Shown here in pieces: positions 51,348 through 58,923 of a DNA stretch of 64,000 nt. The stretch is from positions 558,001-622,000 of the forward strand of contig CAWFXW010000037.1 in the NCBI GenBank assembly GCA_963819785.1, given 5' to 3'. Source of the DNA: Palsa-504 sp963819785. Lineage in GTDB: Bacteria; Actinomycetota; Actinomycetes; Streptosporangiales; Streptosporangiaceae. A program made the translations under genes and the position numbers. Under the pieces are notes generated by a model that saw only the letters and a list, made by a program, of their open reading frames with translations, searched no databases and was not told where the DNA came from. Numbering within the stretch: position 1 is the first letter of the stretch; each line of letters starts with the position of its first letter.

Positions 51348-52619
51348 GTGGCGGTGCTGAGCCGCCCGGTCGCCGGGCGGCTCGTCGTCCGCACCGTTCC
51401 TGTCCCCGATCCGGGGGATCTCCTCGCACAGCTACCGCAGCCCGACGCGGTCGCCTGGGTGCACCGCGGCGCAGGCCTAGTCGGCTGGGGCGAGGCGGCC
51501 CGGGTCACGCTGCCGGCCGGCGAGGACCGGTTCACCGCCGGGGAGAAGTGGCACCGGTCCTTGTTCGATGCGGCGGACATCGAGGACCGGGTACGGGTGC
51601 GCGGCACGGGGCCCGTCGCGTTCGGCACGTTCACCTTCGACGCCTCGTCTGAGGGATCCGTGCTGATCGTCCCGCGCACTCTGCTCGGCCGGGACGGCCA
51701 CGGCGTAGCCTGGGTCACCACCGTGACCGAAGGCGGTCAGCCCATCCCGGCGGACTGGCCCTTCGGGGAACAGGTCGTCCCGGCCCAGCCTCCGGCCAGG
51801 GTCCGCTGGCACGATGGCAGCCTGCCCGCCCCCCAGTGGGAGCAGGCGGTCGCCGAGGCCGTGGCCGCGATCAAGGCGGGCAGCTTGCGCAAGGTGGTCC
51901 TGGCCCAGGACCAGTTCGCCACGGCCGCCGACCCCATCGACGCTCGGGTCCTGCTTCGGCGGCTCGCCGCCCGCTACCCGGAGTGCTACACCTACGCCTG
52001 CGACGGCATGATCGGCGCCACCCCCGAACTGCTCATCCAGCAGTCCGGCCGCGAGGTCAGCGCGCTGGTGCTGGCGGGCACGGCTCCGCGCGGGGGCGAC
52101 CCGGCCGAGGACGAGGCACTCGGCACCGGGCTGCTGGCCTCGGCCAAGGACACCGAGGAACACGCCTACGCGGTCACCTCGATGCGTGACGCGCTCGGGC
52201 CGCTCTGCGACATGCTCGACGTCGAGGCCCGGCCATCGCTGCTCAAGCTGCCGAACCTGCAGCACCTGGGCACCTGGGTCCGCGGCACGCTGGCCGCGGA
52301 GGGTGCGCCCCGGTCGGCGCTGGCCCTGGCCGCGGCGGTGCATCCCACCGCCGCGGTGTGCGGCACGCCGACCGGCACCGCGTTCGAGCTCATCCGCGAA
52401 CTCGAGCACATGGACCGGGAACGCTACGCGGGACCGGTCGGCTGGGTGGACGCCGACGGCAACGGCGAGTGGGGCATCGCGCTGCGCTGCGCGCAACTGT
52501 CCGGCCGCACCGCCCGCCTGTTCGCGGGCTGCGGCATCGTCGCCGGTTCGGATCCCGCCGCCGAGCTCGCCGAGGCCCAGGTCAAGTTCCGCCCCATGCG
52601 CGGCGCGTTGGAAAGCTGA
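51348..52619 (+). CDS. menF: Isochorismate synthase MenF
   Basis: 423 residues, GTG start. The chorismate-binding domain spans the C-terminal two thirds: VAAIKAGSLRKVVLAQ, GMIGATPELLI, VLAGTAPRGGDPAEDEALGTGLLASAKDTEEHAYAV, VHPTAAVCGTPTGTAFELI and GCGIVAGSDPAAELAEAQVKF. These are family motifs with the conserved Lys/Glu and Mg2+-binding Glu residues. It converts chorismate to isochorismate for menaquinone (or a siderophore). No other men gene is in view. MMPL and menF may share a transcript. Confidence 0.9.
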   Translation: MAVLSRPVAGRLVVRTVPVPDPGDLLAQLPQPDAVAWVHRGAGLVGWGEAARVTLPAGEDRFTAGEKWHRSLFDAADIEDRVRVRGTGPVAFGTFTFDASSEGSVLIVPRTLLGRDGHGVAWVTTVTEGGQPIPADWPFGEQVVPAQPPARVRWHDGSLPAPQWEQAVAEAVAAIKAGSLRKVVLAQDQFATAADPIDARVLLRRLAARYPECYTYACDGMIGATPELLIQQSGREVSALVLAGTAPRGGDPAEDEALGTGLLASAKDTEEHAYAVTSMRDALGPLCDMLDVEARPSLLKLPNLQHLGTWVRGTLAAEGAPRSALALAAAVHPTAAVCGTPTGTAFELIRELEHMDRERYAGPVGWVDADGNGEWGIALRCAQLSGRTARLFAGCGIVAGSDPAAELAEAQVKFRPMRGALES

Positions 52620-52640
52620 GGACTGCCGCCGGCCGCGGCC

Positions 52641-52716
52641 CGCGATCTTTCTCCCGAACGGACCGTGGTGCTTGTTCCGAGTACTGCGGACACCACGGCA
52701 CCCGGTGATAAGAGAA
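52641..52716. repeat. Inverted dimer of the CACCACGG unit, terminator-like after menF
   Basis: CCGTGGTG (52663-52670) pairs with CACCACGG (52691-52698), with an inner TCCG/CGGA stem. The left arm (CGCGATCTTT...CCGAACGG...CCGTGGTG) and the right arm (CACCACGGCACCCGG...AAGAGAAC) both resemble the element at 32137-32169. It follows menF and could also end its transcript. Confidence 0.5.
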
Positions 52717-52807
52717 CCCTTAATCTGAGGTCGCCTGGCCGCAGACCAGGACCTACAGTCGGTAGGGACAGTGAGGCGTGCGTCAGCCTGACAGGAGGCC
52801 CCGGCAG

Positions 52808-53081
52808 ATGAGCGGCAACACCGAAGAGGTTCTCGGCGTGCTCCGCGAGGTATGGAGCGCGCAGGGACAGACCGCCGAGGACGTCGAGGAAGCCTGCGGT
52901 CCGACCAAGTTCCTGCAAGCGGATGACCGACGTCGGCTTCGACGGCCTCGCCGAGGAGACCGACGGCGACCTGCGCCTGGCCTGGCGAACCCAGCTAGCC
53001 CGCGAGGGAAAGCTCAACCAGGACGCCGGCAGCCTACGCGACCTGGTCATGGGGCCCGGGTCCGGGCCCGAATCCCGCTAG
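52808..53081 (+). CDS. Small conserved-looking gene with an apparent frameshift
   Basis: ATG 52808 (AGGAGGCC upstream) begins MSGNTEEVLGVLREVWSAQG and reads coding-like to KFLQA near 52920, after which the frame becomes Arg/Pro-rich shadow sequence. A second frame from 52923 to 53081 continues with balanced composition (VGFDGLAEETDGDLRLAWRT...). The two together give one ~90-residue acidic protein. It precedes coxD by 19 bases and may belong to that operon. The family is unknown; either a one-base change or two overlapping genes. Confidence 0.45.
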
Positions 53082-53100
53082 CCGCCGGGCGCGGGACGGC

Positions 53101-53985
53101 GTGGAGAACGGCGGAATTGAGGTCCCCGGGTCCGTTGGCGAGCTGACCGAAACCCTGCGCCAGGGCGGTTACCTGGCCGATCGCGGGCTGGCCACGGCGC
53201 TGTTCGTGGCGCTGTCGCTGAATCGTCCCATCCTGCTCGAGGGCGAGGTCGGGGTAGGAAAGACCGAGGTGGCCAAGGTCATGGCGTCGGTCTTCGGCAG
53301 AAAGCTGATCCGGCTGCAGTGCTATGAGGGGATCGACACCAACCAGGCCCTCTACGAGTGGGACTACGCCCGCCAGATGCTGCACATCCGGGCCCTGTCC
53401 GAGCACCAGGTGGCCGACTCGGACACGGTAGACAAGCTGTTCGGGCCGAAGTTCCTGCTGGAGCGGCCGCTGCTGGAGGCGGTCCGGGCCGGGGACCGAG
53501 CCGTACTGCTGATCGACGAGATCGACCGCGCCGACGACGAATTCGAGGCGTTCCTGCTCGAGGTGCTGTCGGACTTCCAGATCAGCATCCCTGAGATCGG
53601 CACGATCAAGGCGGCCAGCCCGCCGCTGGTGGTCCTGACCTCCAACCGGACCCGTGAGCTGCACGACGCGCTCAAGCGGCGCTGCCTGTACCACTGGATC
53701 GGCTACCCGGCCGCCGAACGCGAGGTCGAGATCGTCCTGATCCGCGAGCCCGGCATCTCGAAGGCGCTGGCCCGAAAGGTCGTCGCCGCCGTCCAGCGGC
53801 TCCGTGAGCTCGATCTGGCCAAGCCGCCGGGCGTGGCCGAGACCATCGACTGGGCGCGCACGCTAGACTTCCTCGGCGAAGCGGACCTCGGCAACGCGCG
53901 CGACACGCTGGGCGCCGTGGTCAAGGACCGGGACGATCTCGAGGTGGTCCTGGACAACCTGCAGGAGATCACCTCCGGTGCCTGA
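53101..53985 (+). CDS. coxD: MoxR AAA+ ATPase of the CO dehydrogenase cluster (CoxD)
   Basis: 294 residues. Walker A GEVGVGKT (48-55), Walker B VLLIDEIDRAD, sensor 1 LVVLTSNRTRELHDALKRR. The match to CoxD-type MoxR proteins is in ALSLNRPILLEGEVGVGKTE and CYEGIDTNQALYEWDYARQ. CoxD is needed to build the [CuSMoO2] centre of CO dehydrogenase. GTG 53101 is the chosen start. It overlaps coxE by 8 bases. Confidence 0.9.
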   Translation: MENGGIEVPGSVGELTETLRQGGYLADRGLATALFVALSLNRPILLEGEVGVGKTEVAKVMASVFGRKLIRLQCYEGIDTNQALYEWDYARQMLHIRALSEHQVADSDTVDKLFGPKFLLERPLLEAVRAGDRAVLLIDEIDRADDEFEAFLLEVLSDFQISIPEIGTIKAASPPLVVLTSNRTRELHDALKRRCLYHWIGYPAAEREVEIVLIREPGISKALARKVVAAVQRLRELDLAKPPGVAETIDWARTLDFLGEADLGNARDTLGAVVKDRDDLEVVLDNLQEITSGA

Positions 53986-55100
53986 ACCATTCACCGGACT
54001 GCTCGTGGCGTTCGCGGGCGAATTGCGCGCGGCCGGGCTCGCGGTGGGTTCGGGCGACGTGCTGCTGTACTGTTCGGCGCTGGGCAGGCTGAACCCGGCC
54101 GACCTGGTCGACCTGTACTGGGCCGGCCGGACCACCCTGGTGAACCGCCACGACGACATAGCGGTCTACGACCGGGTGTTCCGCCGGTTCTTCCTGGCGG
54201 CCGACGACGAGGCCAGCGATCCGCTCACCCTCATGCTGCGTGCCTCGGCGGAGGCGCAGGGTGCGCTGGCCATACCGTCGACCGAGCCGGGCGAGTCCGA
54301 AGGTGAGGACGACGCGATCCTGGGCTGGATGGCCTCGGATGTGGAGGCGCTCAAGCACAAGTCGTTTGCCGCCTGCACGCCGGAGGAACTCGCGGCCCTG
54401 CGGCGGATCATGACCCGGATCAAGTTGACGCCGCCGCGGCGCCGGACGCGCCGCAGCACGCCCGCCCGGACCGGCTCGCGACCCGATCCGCGGCGGACGG
54501 TCCGGGAGGCCATGCGCATGCACGGCGAGCCGACCCGGTTGTACTGGCGGCGCCGGAAGGTGCGGCTGCGGCCGCTGATCCTGATCCTGGACGTATCGGG
54601 GTCGATGGCCGACTACTCACGCAGCCTGCTGCAGTTCGCGCATTCGGCGATCAGGTCGGCCGGCCGGGTCGAGGTGTTCTGCTTCGGCACCCGGCTGACC
54701 CGGGTGACCGGGGCGATGGAGTGCCAGGCGTCCCGACGAGGCGCTGAAGCGGGCCGCGCGAGCGTCGTTCGACTGGGACGGCGGGACCAGGATCGGCGAC
54801 AGCCTGGAGACCTTCGTCCGGGGCTGGGCGCGGCGCGGTATCTGCCGGGGCGGCATCGTGGTGGTCTGCTCCGACGGCCTGGACCGCGGGGACCCGGCCG
54901 TGCTCGCCGCGGCGCTGGAGCGGCTGTCCCGGCTGTGCCACCGGCTGGTGTGGCTGAACCCGCACAAGGGGGACGACCCGGCCTTCCGGCCGAGCACGCT
55001 CGGGATGATGATCGCGGCCCCGCACATCGACCTGCTGCTGTCCGGACACGACCTGACCAGCCTGGAGAAGTTCGCCACCCTGCTGCCCGAGCTGAACTAG
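53978..55100 (+). CDS. coxE: VWA-domain protein CoxE, frameshifted
   Basis: The protein starts at GTG 53978 and has the CoxE N-terminal region, an Arg-rich basic segment (RRRTRRSTPARTGSRPDPRR) and the VWA MIDAS LILDVSGSM at residues ~205. At about 54725-54735 the frame is lost: frame 0 becomes ASRRGAEAGRA..., while a second frame continues DEALKRAARASFDWDGGTRIG and ends ...EKFATLLPELN at 55100. The full protein would be ~374 residues. Without repair the MIDAS threonine region (GGTRIG) is missing, so this may be inactive, or the sequence is wrong by one base. Confidence 0.85.
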
Positions 55101-55161
55101 CAGGGCGCTGGCGGGCCTCTGGGCGGTGCTTAACTATGAACGTGCATATAAGGAGCGTCCC

Positions 55162-55446
55162 GTGAGGTGGAGCGTCGGGCTCGAGGCCGAAGCCGGCCAG
55201 ATGCTGACCCGTGAGCAGGTGGTCGAGCTGGCCGACGCGGTGGCCGGCAGCGGCGGCGTGGCGAGCGGCATCGGCACCAGCCGGTACGGCGCGCGGCTGA
55301 TCGTGCAGGCGGGCAGCCAGGAGGAGGCGGTGGCCAAGGCGACCCAGGAGTTCACCCGGGCCGCGGCCGTCGCGGGCCTGCCATCCGGTCCGGTGGTCCG
55401 GACCGAGGCGGTCAGCGAAGACGAGGACGGGACCGGGGAGCCATGA
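55162..55446 (+). CDS. Hypothetical 94-residue protein downstream of coxE
   Basis: GTG 55162 follows AAGGAG with six bases spacing. VRWSVGLEAEAGQMLTREQVVELADAVAG opens a small alpha/beta protein; the middle is GTSRYGARLIVQAGSQEEAVAKATQEF. No family recognised. It overlaps the next gene by four bases (ATGA). Confidence 0.65.
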   Translation: MRWSVGLEAEAGQMLTREQVVELADAVAGSGGVASGIGTSRYGARLIVQAGSQEEAVAKATQEFTRAAAVAGLPSGPVVRTEAVSEDEDGTGEP

Positions 55447-55883
55447 TCCGGCTCGGGTCGCTGGCCGGCTACCCGTTCGAGGGACCGCGCGTGCTGGCGG
55501 GCTGGACGCCGGCGCAGGCCGCGGCGGTCTACGTGATCGCGTACAAGCCCGATCCGGAGAACAAACCCGACCGGTACGCGGTCATCTACGTGGGCCACTC
55601 CGACGACCTGAGCGCCGAGCGGTTCCCGTTCCAGCACCCGCGCGCGTCCTGCTGGATCAAGCGCGCGGGATCGAAGTGGAAGGTCTACATCTGCACCTAC
55701 GAGGCGCCCGGCGGGAACCGGGCGCACCGCGAGCAGATCGCCAGGGAACTGACCGCGGTCTACCGTCCGCGCTGCAACGACCAGCAGTTCGAGCAAGCCT
55801 GGAAGGACCAGTGGATCGGCGAGACCACCTCGTCCTCCCCCAGCCTGGCCAAGGATCCGGTCCGCCCGGAGGCCAGCCCTTAG
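55443..55883 (+). CDS. GIY-YIG-like small protein
   Basis: 146 residues. AAVYVIAYKPDPENKPDRYAVIYVGHSDDLSAERF resembles the GIY-YIG nuclease core (GIYVI...YIGqs.dl..R), and REQIARELTAVYRPRCN resembles the terminal E..LI..Y.P.N block. The first Tyr pair and the glycine in YVGHSDDL are present. A nuclease or nucleic-acid-binding role is inferred only from this pattern. It converges with the membrane-protein array. Confidence 0.55.
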   Translation: MIRLGSLAGYPFEGPRVLAGWTPAQAAAVYVIAYKPDPENKPDRYAVIYVGHSDDLSAERFPFQHPRASCWIKRAGSKWKVYICTYEAPGGNRAHREQIARELTAVYRPRCNDQQFEQAWKDQWIGETTSSSPSLAKDPVRPEASP

Positions 55884-55884
55884 C

Positions 55885-56244
55885 TCACGACCCGGGCCGG
55901 AAACCTACCGCGTCGAGCAGGCGCGAGCGGCGCGTCCCGGACGCGGGCCGGGCCTCGAGCACCGCGGGCGGTTCGGGCCGCGGCGTCACCCCGGTCACGA
56001 TGTCCTCGGCCATGCCGTACAGCAGCGGCAGGGCGCCGGCCACGACGCCGCCGGTCTCGTTGATGTGCTCGACCCCGGGCCCGATGAGCTTGGCATGGCC
56101 CACGATGGTCTGCACGATCTCGGCACACTCCTCCAGGTTCCCGGCGATCCGGGTCAGCAGCGTGCCCACCCAGAACAGGTAGAAGGCCAGACCCGCGATC
56201 AGCAGCAGGATGTCGATGACGGTGAAGACGACCATCCCGGTCAT
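55885..56244 (-). CDS. Small membrane protein 5 of the cox operon
   Basis: 119 residues. One N-terminal helix (MVVFTVIDILLLIAGLAFYLFWVGTLL) is followed by an amphipathic helix (IAGNLEECAEIVQTIVGHAKLIG) and a soluble tail rich in Pro/Arg. It overlaps the next upstream gene by four bases. It is the last gene of the minus-strand CO dehydrogenase operon. Confidence 0.7.
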   Translation of the reverse strand: MTGMVVFTVIDILLLIAGLAFYLFWVGTLLTRIAGNLEECAEIVQTIVGHAKLIGPGVEHINETGGVVAGALPLLYGMAEDIVTGVTPRPEPPAVLEARPASGTRRSRLLDAVGFRPGS

Positions 56245-56540
56245 AACGACCTGACCTTTCCGAGGACGCGGCCGAGGAACAGGTGGTGCTGCAGGCCCTC
56301 GGCGAGGACGGCCTCGACGCCGGTGGCGACCTGCGGGATCAGCGCGGCGTCCGCGGTGTTCGCGGCCGCCGCCCTGAGCGTGTCCCGTACGGCCACGACG
56401 CGGCGGTCGATGATTCGCACCAAGATGACGAGTACGGTCAGCAGGACCGCCACCGCGACGACCACGACCAGGCCGAAGACGTTCGCGATGAGCCAGCGTG
56501 AATGCTGTATCGACGACAGAGCTACGTCATGCATCTTCAT
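56241..56540 (-). CDS. Small membrane protein 4 of the cox operon
   Basis: 99 residues with one strong helix (LIANVFGLVVVVAVAVLLTVLVILVRIIDRRV) and an amphipathic C-terminal half (VAVRDTLRAAAANTADAAL). It overlaps its neighbours by four bases on both sides, showing coupled translation. Confidence 0.7.
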   Translation of the reverse strand: MKMHDVALSSIQHSRWLIANVFGLVVVVAVAVLLTVLVILVRIIDRRVVAVRDTLRAAAANTADAALIPQVATGVEAVLAEGLQHHLFLGRVLGKVRSL

Positions 56541-56818
56541 CCTCCCAGCCGCGCGCGGCCACGCTGCAGGCCGCCGATGATGATCGTGGCGTGCTCGATG
56601 GTGGTGCGCAGGGCGCCGAGCGGGGCCGTGTTGCGCACCGCGTCGGTCAGCGCGTCGTTGATCTTGGGTGCCTCATCGCCGATCGACTTGGCCAGCATGA
56701 GGATCGGCACCACCAGGGCCACGACGACGAGCACAACGAAGATGCCGAGGGTGTAGCCGATCACCCAGCCGGTGGTGCTGGTACTCGCGGCTGCTACGGC
56801 GAAGCCATGCGGTTCCAT
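56537..56818 (-). CDS. Small membrane protein 3 of the cox operon
   Basis: 93 residues: one helix (WVIGYTLGIFVVLVVVALVVPILMLAKSIG) and then amphipathic sequence (PKINDALTDAVRNTAPLGALRTTIEHATIIIGGLQRG). The layout matches proteins 1, 2, 4 and 5, indicating a diverged family. Confidence 0.7.
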   Translation of the reverse strand: MEPHGFAVAAASTSTTGWVIGYTLGIFVVLVVVALVVPILMLAKSIGDEAPKINDALTDAVRNTAPLGALRTTIEHATIIIGGLQRGRARLGG

Positions 56819-56830
56819 GGGCTGCTCCTC

Positions 56831-57058
56831 CTAGACCGTTTCGCAGAAGTCGCGGACCGGCTTGAGGCTGGCGTTGACCGAGGTCAGCCGCTCCGGAACC
56901 GTGCTCGTGAGCTGGGCGACGGCCTGTACTCCCCCGGTAGTGGCGACCAGCGTGGCACGTATCGCCCGCAGGTGGAAAATGACCCGTAGCAGGCCGACCG
57001 CGGTGATCGCGATGATCAGCGCGGCGACGATCAGTGTGAACCAGGCAGCAGCTGGCAT
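56831..57058 (-). CDS. Small membrane protein 2 of the cox operon
   Basis: 75 residues: a helix (WFTLIVAALIIAITAVGLLRVIFHL) followed by RAIRATLVATTGGVQAVAQLTSTVPERLTSVNASLKPV. The second half is amphipathic and resembles that of the neighbours. Preceded by GGGAGAACGGCC. Confidence 0.7.
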   Translation of the reverse strand: MPAAAWFTLIVAALIIAITAVGLLRVIFHLRAIRATLVATTGGVQAVAQLTSTVPERLTSVNASLKPVRDFCETV

Positions 57059-57074
57059 GGCCGTTCTCCCTTCC

Positions 57075-57329
57075 TCAGCCGAGCAGCTTGGCGACGGAAC
57101 CGGCGTACCGGACGGCGCCGACGGATACTTCCTTGACCGTCTCGTCGGTGACGGCCAGCGCCTCCGGCAGGCCGTTCAGCTCGCCGATGAGGGCGACGCC
57201 GCCGGCCAGGACGTTGTCGGTCGCGGCCCGGATCCGCTCCACCGCCGCCAGGACGCGGTTGAGCAGAAAGATGACGACCGGCAGGACCACGACTAGCAAG
57301 ACAATGTTTCCTATCCACCACAAGACCAT
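57075..57329 (-). CDS. Small membrane protein 1 of the cox operon
   Basis: 84 residues from ATG 57329 (GGAG eight bases upstream). WIGNIVLLVVVLPVVIFLLNRVLAAVERIRAATDNVL is one helix plus the start of an amphipathic stretch (LAGGVALIGELNGLPEALAVTDETVKEVS). The longer frame to 57881 is antisense shadow over coxG. Confidence 0.7.
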   Translation of the reverse strand: MVLWWIGNIVLLVVVLPVVIFLLNRVLAAVERIRAATDNVLAGGVALIGELNGLPEALAVTDETVKEVSVGAVRYAGSVAKLLG

Positions 57330-57376
57330 GACGGGTACTCCATATCTTTTTGGGGGCGCCAGGCAACGCCGCGCCC

Positions 57377-57964
57377 TCAGCTCACGGGCTGGTAGGGCAG
57401 GAAGAACCGGCGGAACACGCGGCTCAGGGCCATCAGCGCCGCTCTCACGCCCAGGGTGAAACCCCGGGCCGGGGCGGTGCTGGCCGCCGCGATCTGCTCG
57501 GCGGACTCCCCGCGCTCGATCCGCTCGATCCGGTCCTGCATGTTCGCGGAGAAGTCGCGCATCAGCACGGCCGAGACGTCGCTGATCATGCCGCGGCCGT
57601 ACTGGGCCGCCGCGCCGGACAGCTGCAGGTCCTGGGCCACGCCCACCTTGGTGCCCCGCCCGGCCCGGGTCAGCGTCGCGGTGACGACCATATTGGCCTG
57701 GCCGCGGCCCTTCTCGTCGGCGCCTGCGGCGTGCACCACGATCCGTTTGGCCGCTTCGTCGCGTTCTGTGATGTCGGCGGTACCGGCGAACCGCAGCCGC
57801 ACCGGGCCCATCCGGACGGCGACCGTGCCTTTGTACTTGTCGTCGCCGAGATCCTCGGTCAGCTCGGCGCCCGGCAGGCACGTCGCGACCTGGGGGATGT
57901 TCTGGAAGAACTGCCAGACCTTCTCGACCGGCTCAGCGACCTCGAACTCGTTCTTGATCAGCAT
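57377..57964 (-). CDS. coxG: CoxG, SRPBCC-fold CO dehydrogenase membrane-associated protein
   Basis: 195 residues. MLIKNEFEVAEPVEKVWQFFQNIPQVATCLPGAELTE and GTVAVRMGPVRLRFAGTADI are the CoxG ligand-binding fold (SRPBCC). A C-terminal hydrophobic/basic stretch (ALMALSRVFRRFFLPYQPVS) fits membrane contact. CoxG anchors CO dehydrogenase at the membrane and is thought to handle quinone. ATG 57964 overlaps coxF by 7 bases. Confidence 0.88.
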   Translation of the reverse strand: MLIKNEFEVAEPVEKVWQFFQNIPQVATCLPGAELTEDLGDDKYKGTVAVRMGPVRLRFAGTADITERDEAAKRIVVHAAGADEKGRGQANMVVTATLTRAGRGTKVGVAQDLQLSGAAAQYGRGMISDVSAVLMRDFSANMQDRIERIERGESAEQIAAASTAPARGFTLGVRAALMALSRVFRRFFLPYQPVS

Positions 57965-58920
57965 CGGGTCTCTTTCCTGGTGTAAGCGTCAGGGTCCTGC
58001 TCGAACGCCTGGCGGCAGCCCGCGCAGCAGAAGTAGTAGTCGGCGCCGTCGTGGCGTAGCGGTCGGCTGGACGCCGTGCCCACGGTCATCCCGCAGACCG
58101 GATCGACCGCCTCGGCAGGCCGGTCCGCGGCATCGCGTCGGCCCGGCCCGGCAGCGGCGCTGGCAGCAGGACTGGTCACGGAGCCCGGCAGCGCGCCGGC
58201 CGCGCGAAGCTGGACCAGCTCGGCCAGGATGGCCACCGCGATCTCCTCGTGCGTGGTCTTGCCCAGGTCCAGCCCGGCGGGCACCCGGACCCGGTCCAGC
58301 TCCTGCTGGGGCACGCCCCGGTCGGACAGGTAGCCGAGGACCGTCGCCCCCCGCCGCCGCGAGCCGACCAGGCCCAGGTAGGCGGGGTGGGCGGCGACCG
58401 CCCGGCTGAGCACGTCCTCGTCGTCGTGGCCCTGGGTGGCCACGACGATCATGGACCGCTCGTCGGCGCGGTCAGTGGTGAAGTCAGGGCCGTCCACCAG
58501 GTCCGTCCGCCAGCCGAGCGCCCCGGCCAGGCTGGCCAGCGTCCGGGCCATCGGGGAACCGCCGATGACGACCAGGTGCGGCAGCGGGACGACCGGCTCG
58601 ATGTAGATCTCCAGGGCGCCCTCGCTCTGGCAGGAGATCGGGATGACGGTCATGCCGTCCGGGACCGCCTCGCCGAACTGGTCCGGCGTGCCGAGCAGCA
58701 GCAGCCGGGCGGTGCCCTCGGCGATGACCCGCTGCGCCTCGCGGATCACCACCGGCTCGGCGCACGCGCCGCCGATCCAGCCGCGCAGCTCACCGTCGGC
58801 GGTGATGATCGCGCGCGAGCCGGGCTGGCTGGAGGACGGCGGCTGGCGCCAGATCACGGTCGCGAGCGCGAACGATTGCCCGCGCCGGGTCAGCTCCCCC
58901 ATCTCCTCGAAGACGTCCAT
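57958..58920 (-). CDS. coxF: XdhC/CoxF-like maturation factor fused to a YHS domain
   Basis: 320 residues. Residues 1-~235 are XdhC/CoxI-type: GQSFALATVIWRQPPSSSQPGSRAIITADGELRGWIGGACAEP, LPHLVVIGGSPMARTLASLAGALGWR (Rossmann), YLGLVGSRRRGATVL. A ~35-residue linker leads to a C-terminal YHS domain (VDPVCGMTVGTASSRPLRHDGADYYFCCAGCRQAFEQDP) with CxxC-like metal positions. XdhC proteins bind and sulfurate the molybdenum cofactor; YHS domains bind metals, so a copper or Mo-cofactor role is attractive. Confidence 0.85.
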   Translation of the reverse strand: MDVFEEMGELTRRGQSFALATVIWRQPPSSSQPGSRAIITADGELRGWIGGACAEPVVIREAQRVIAEGTARLLLLGTPDQFGEAVPDGMTVIPISCQSEGALEIYIEPVVPLPHLVVIGGSPMARTLASLAGALGWRTDLVDGPDFTTDRADERSMIVVATQGHDDEDVLSRAVAAHPAYLGLVGSRRRGATVLGYLSDRGVPQQELDRVRVPAGLDLGKTTHEEIAVAILAELVQLRAAGALPGSVTSPAASAAAGPGRRDAADRPAEAVDPVCGMTVGTASSRPLRHDGADYYFCCAGCRQAFEQDPDAYTRKETRC

Positions 58921-58923
58921 GGC

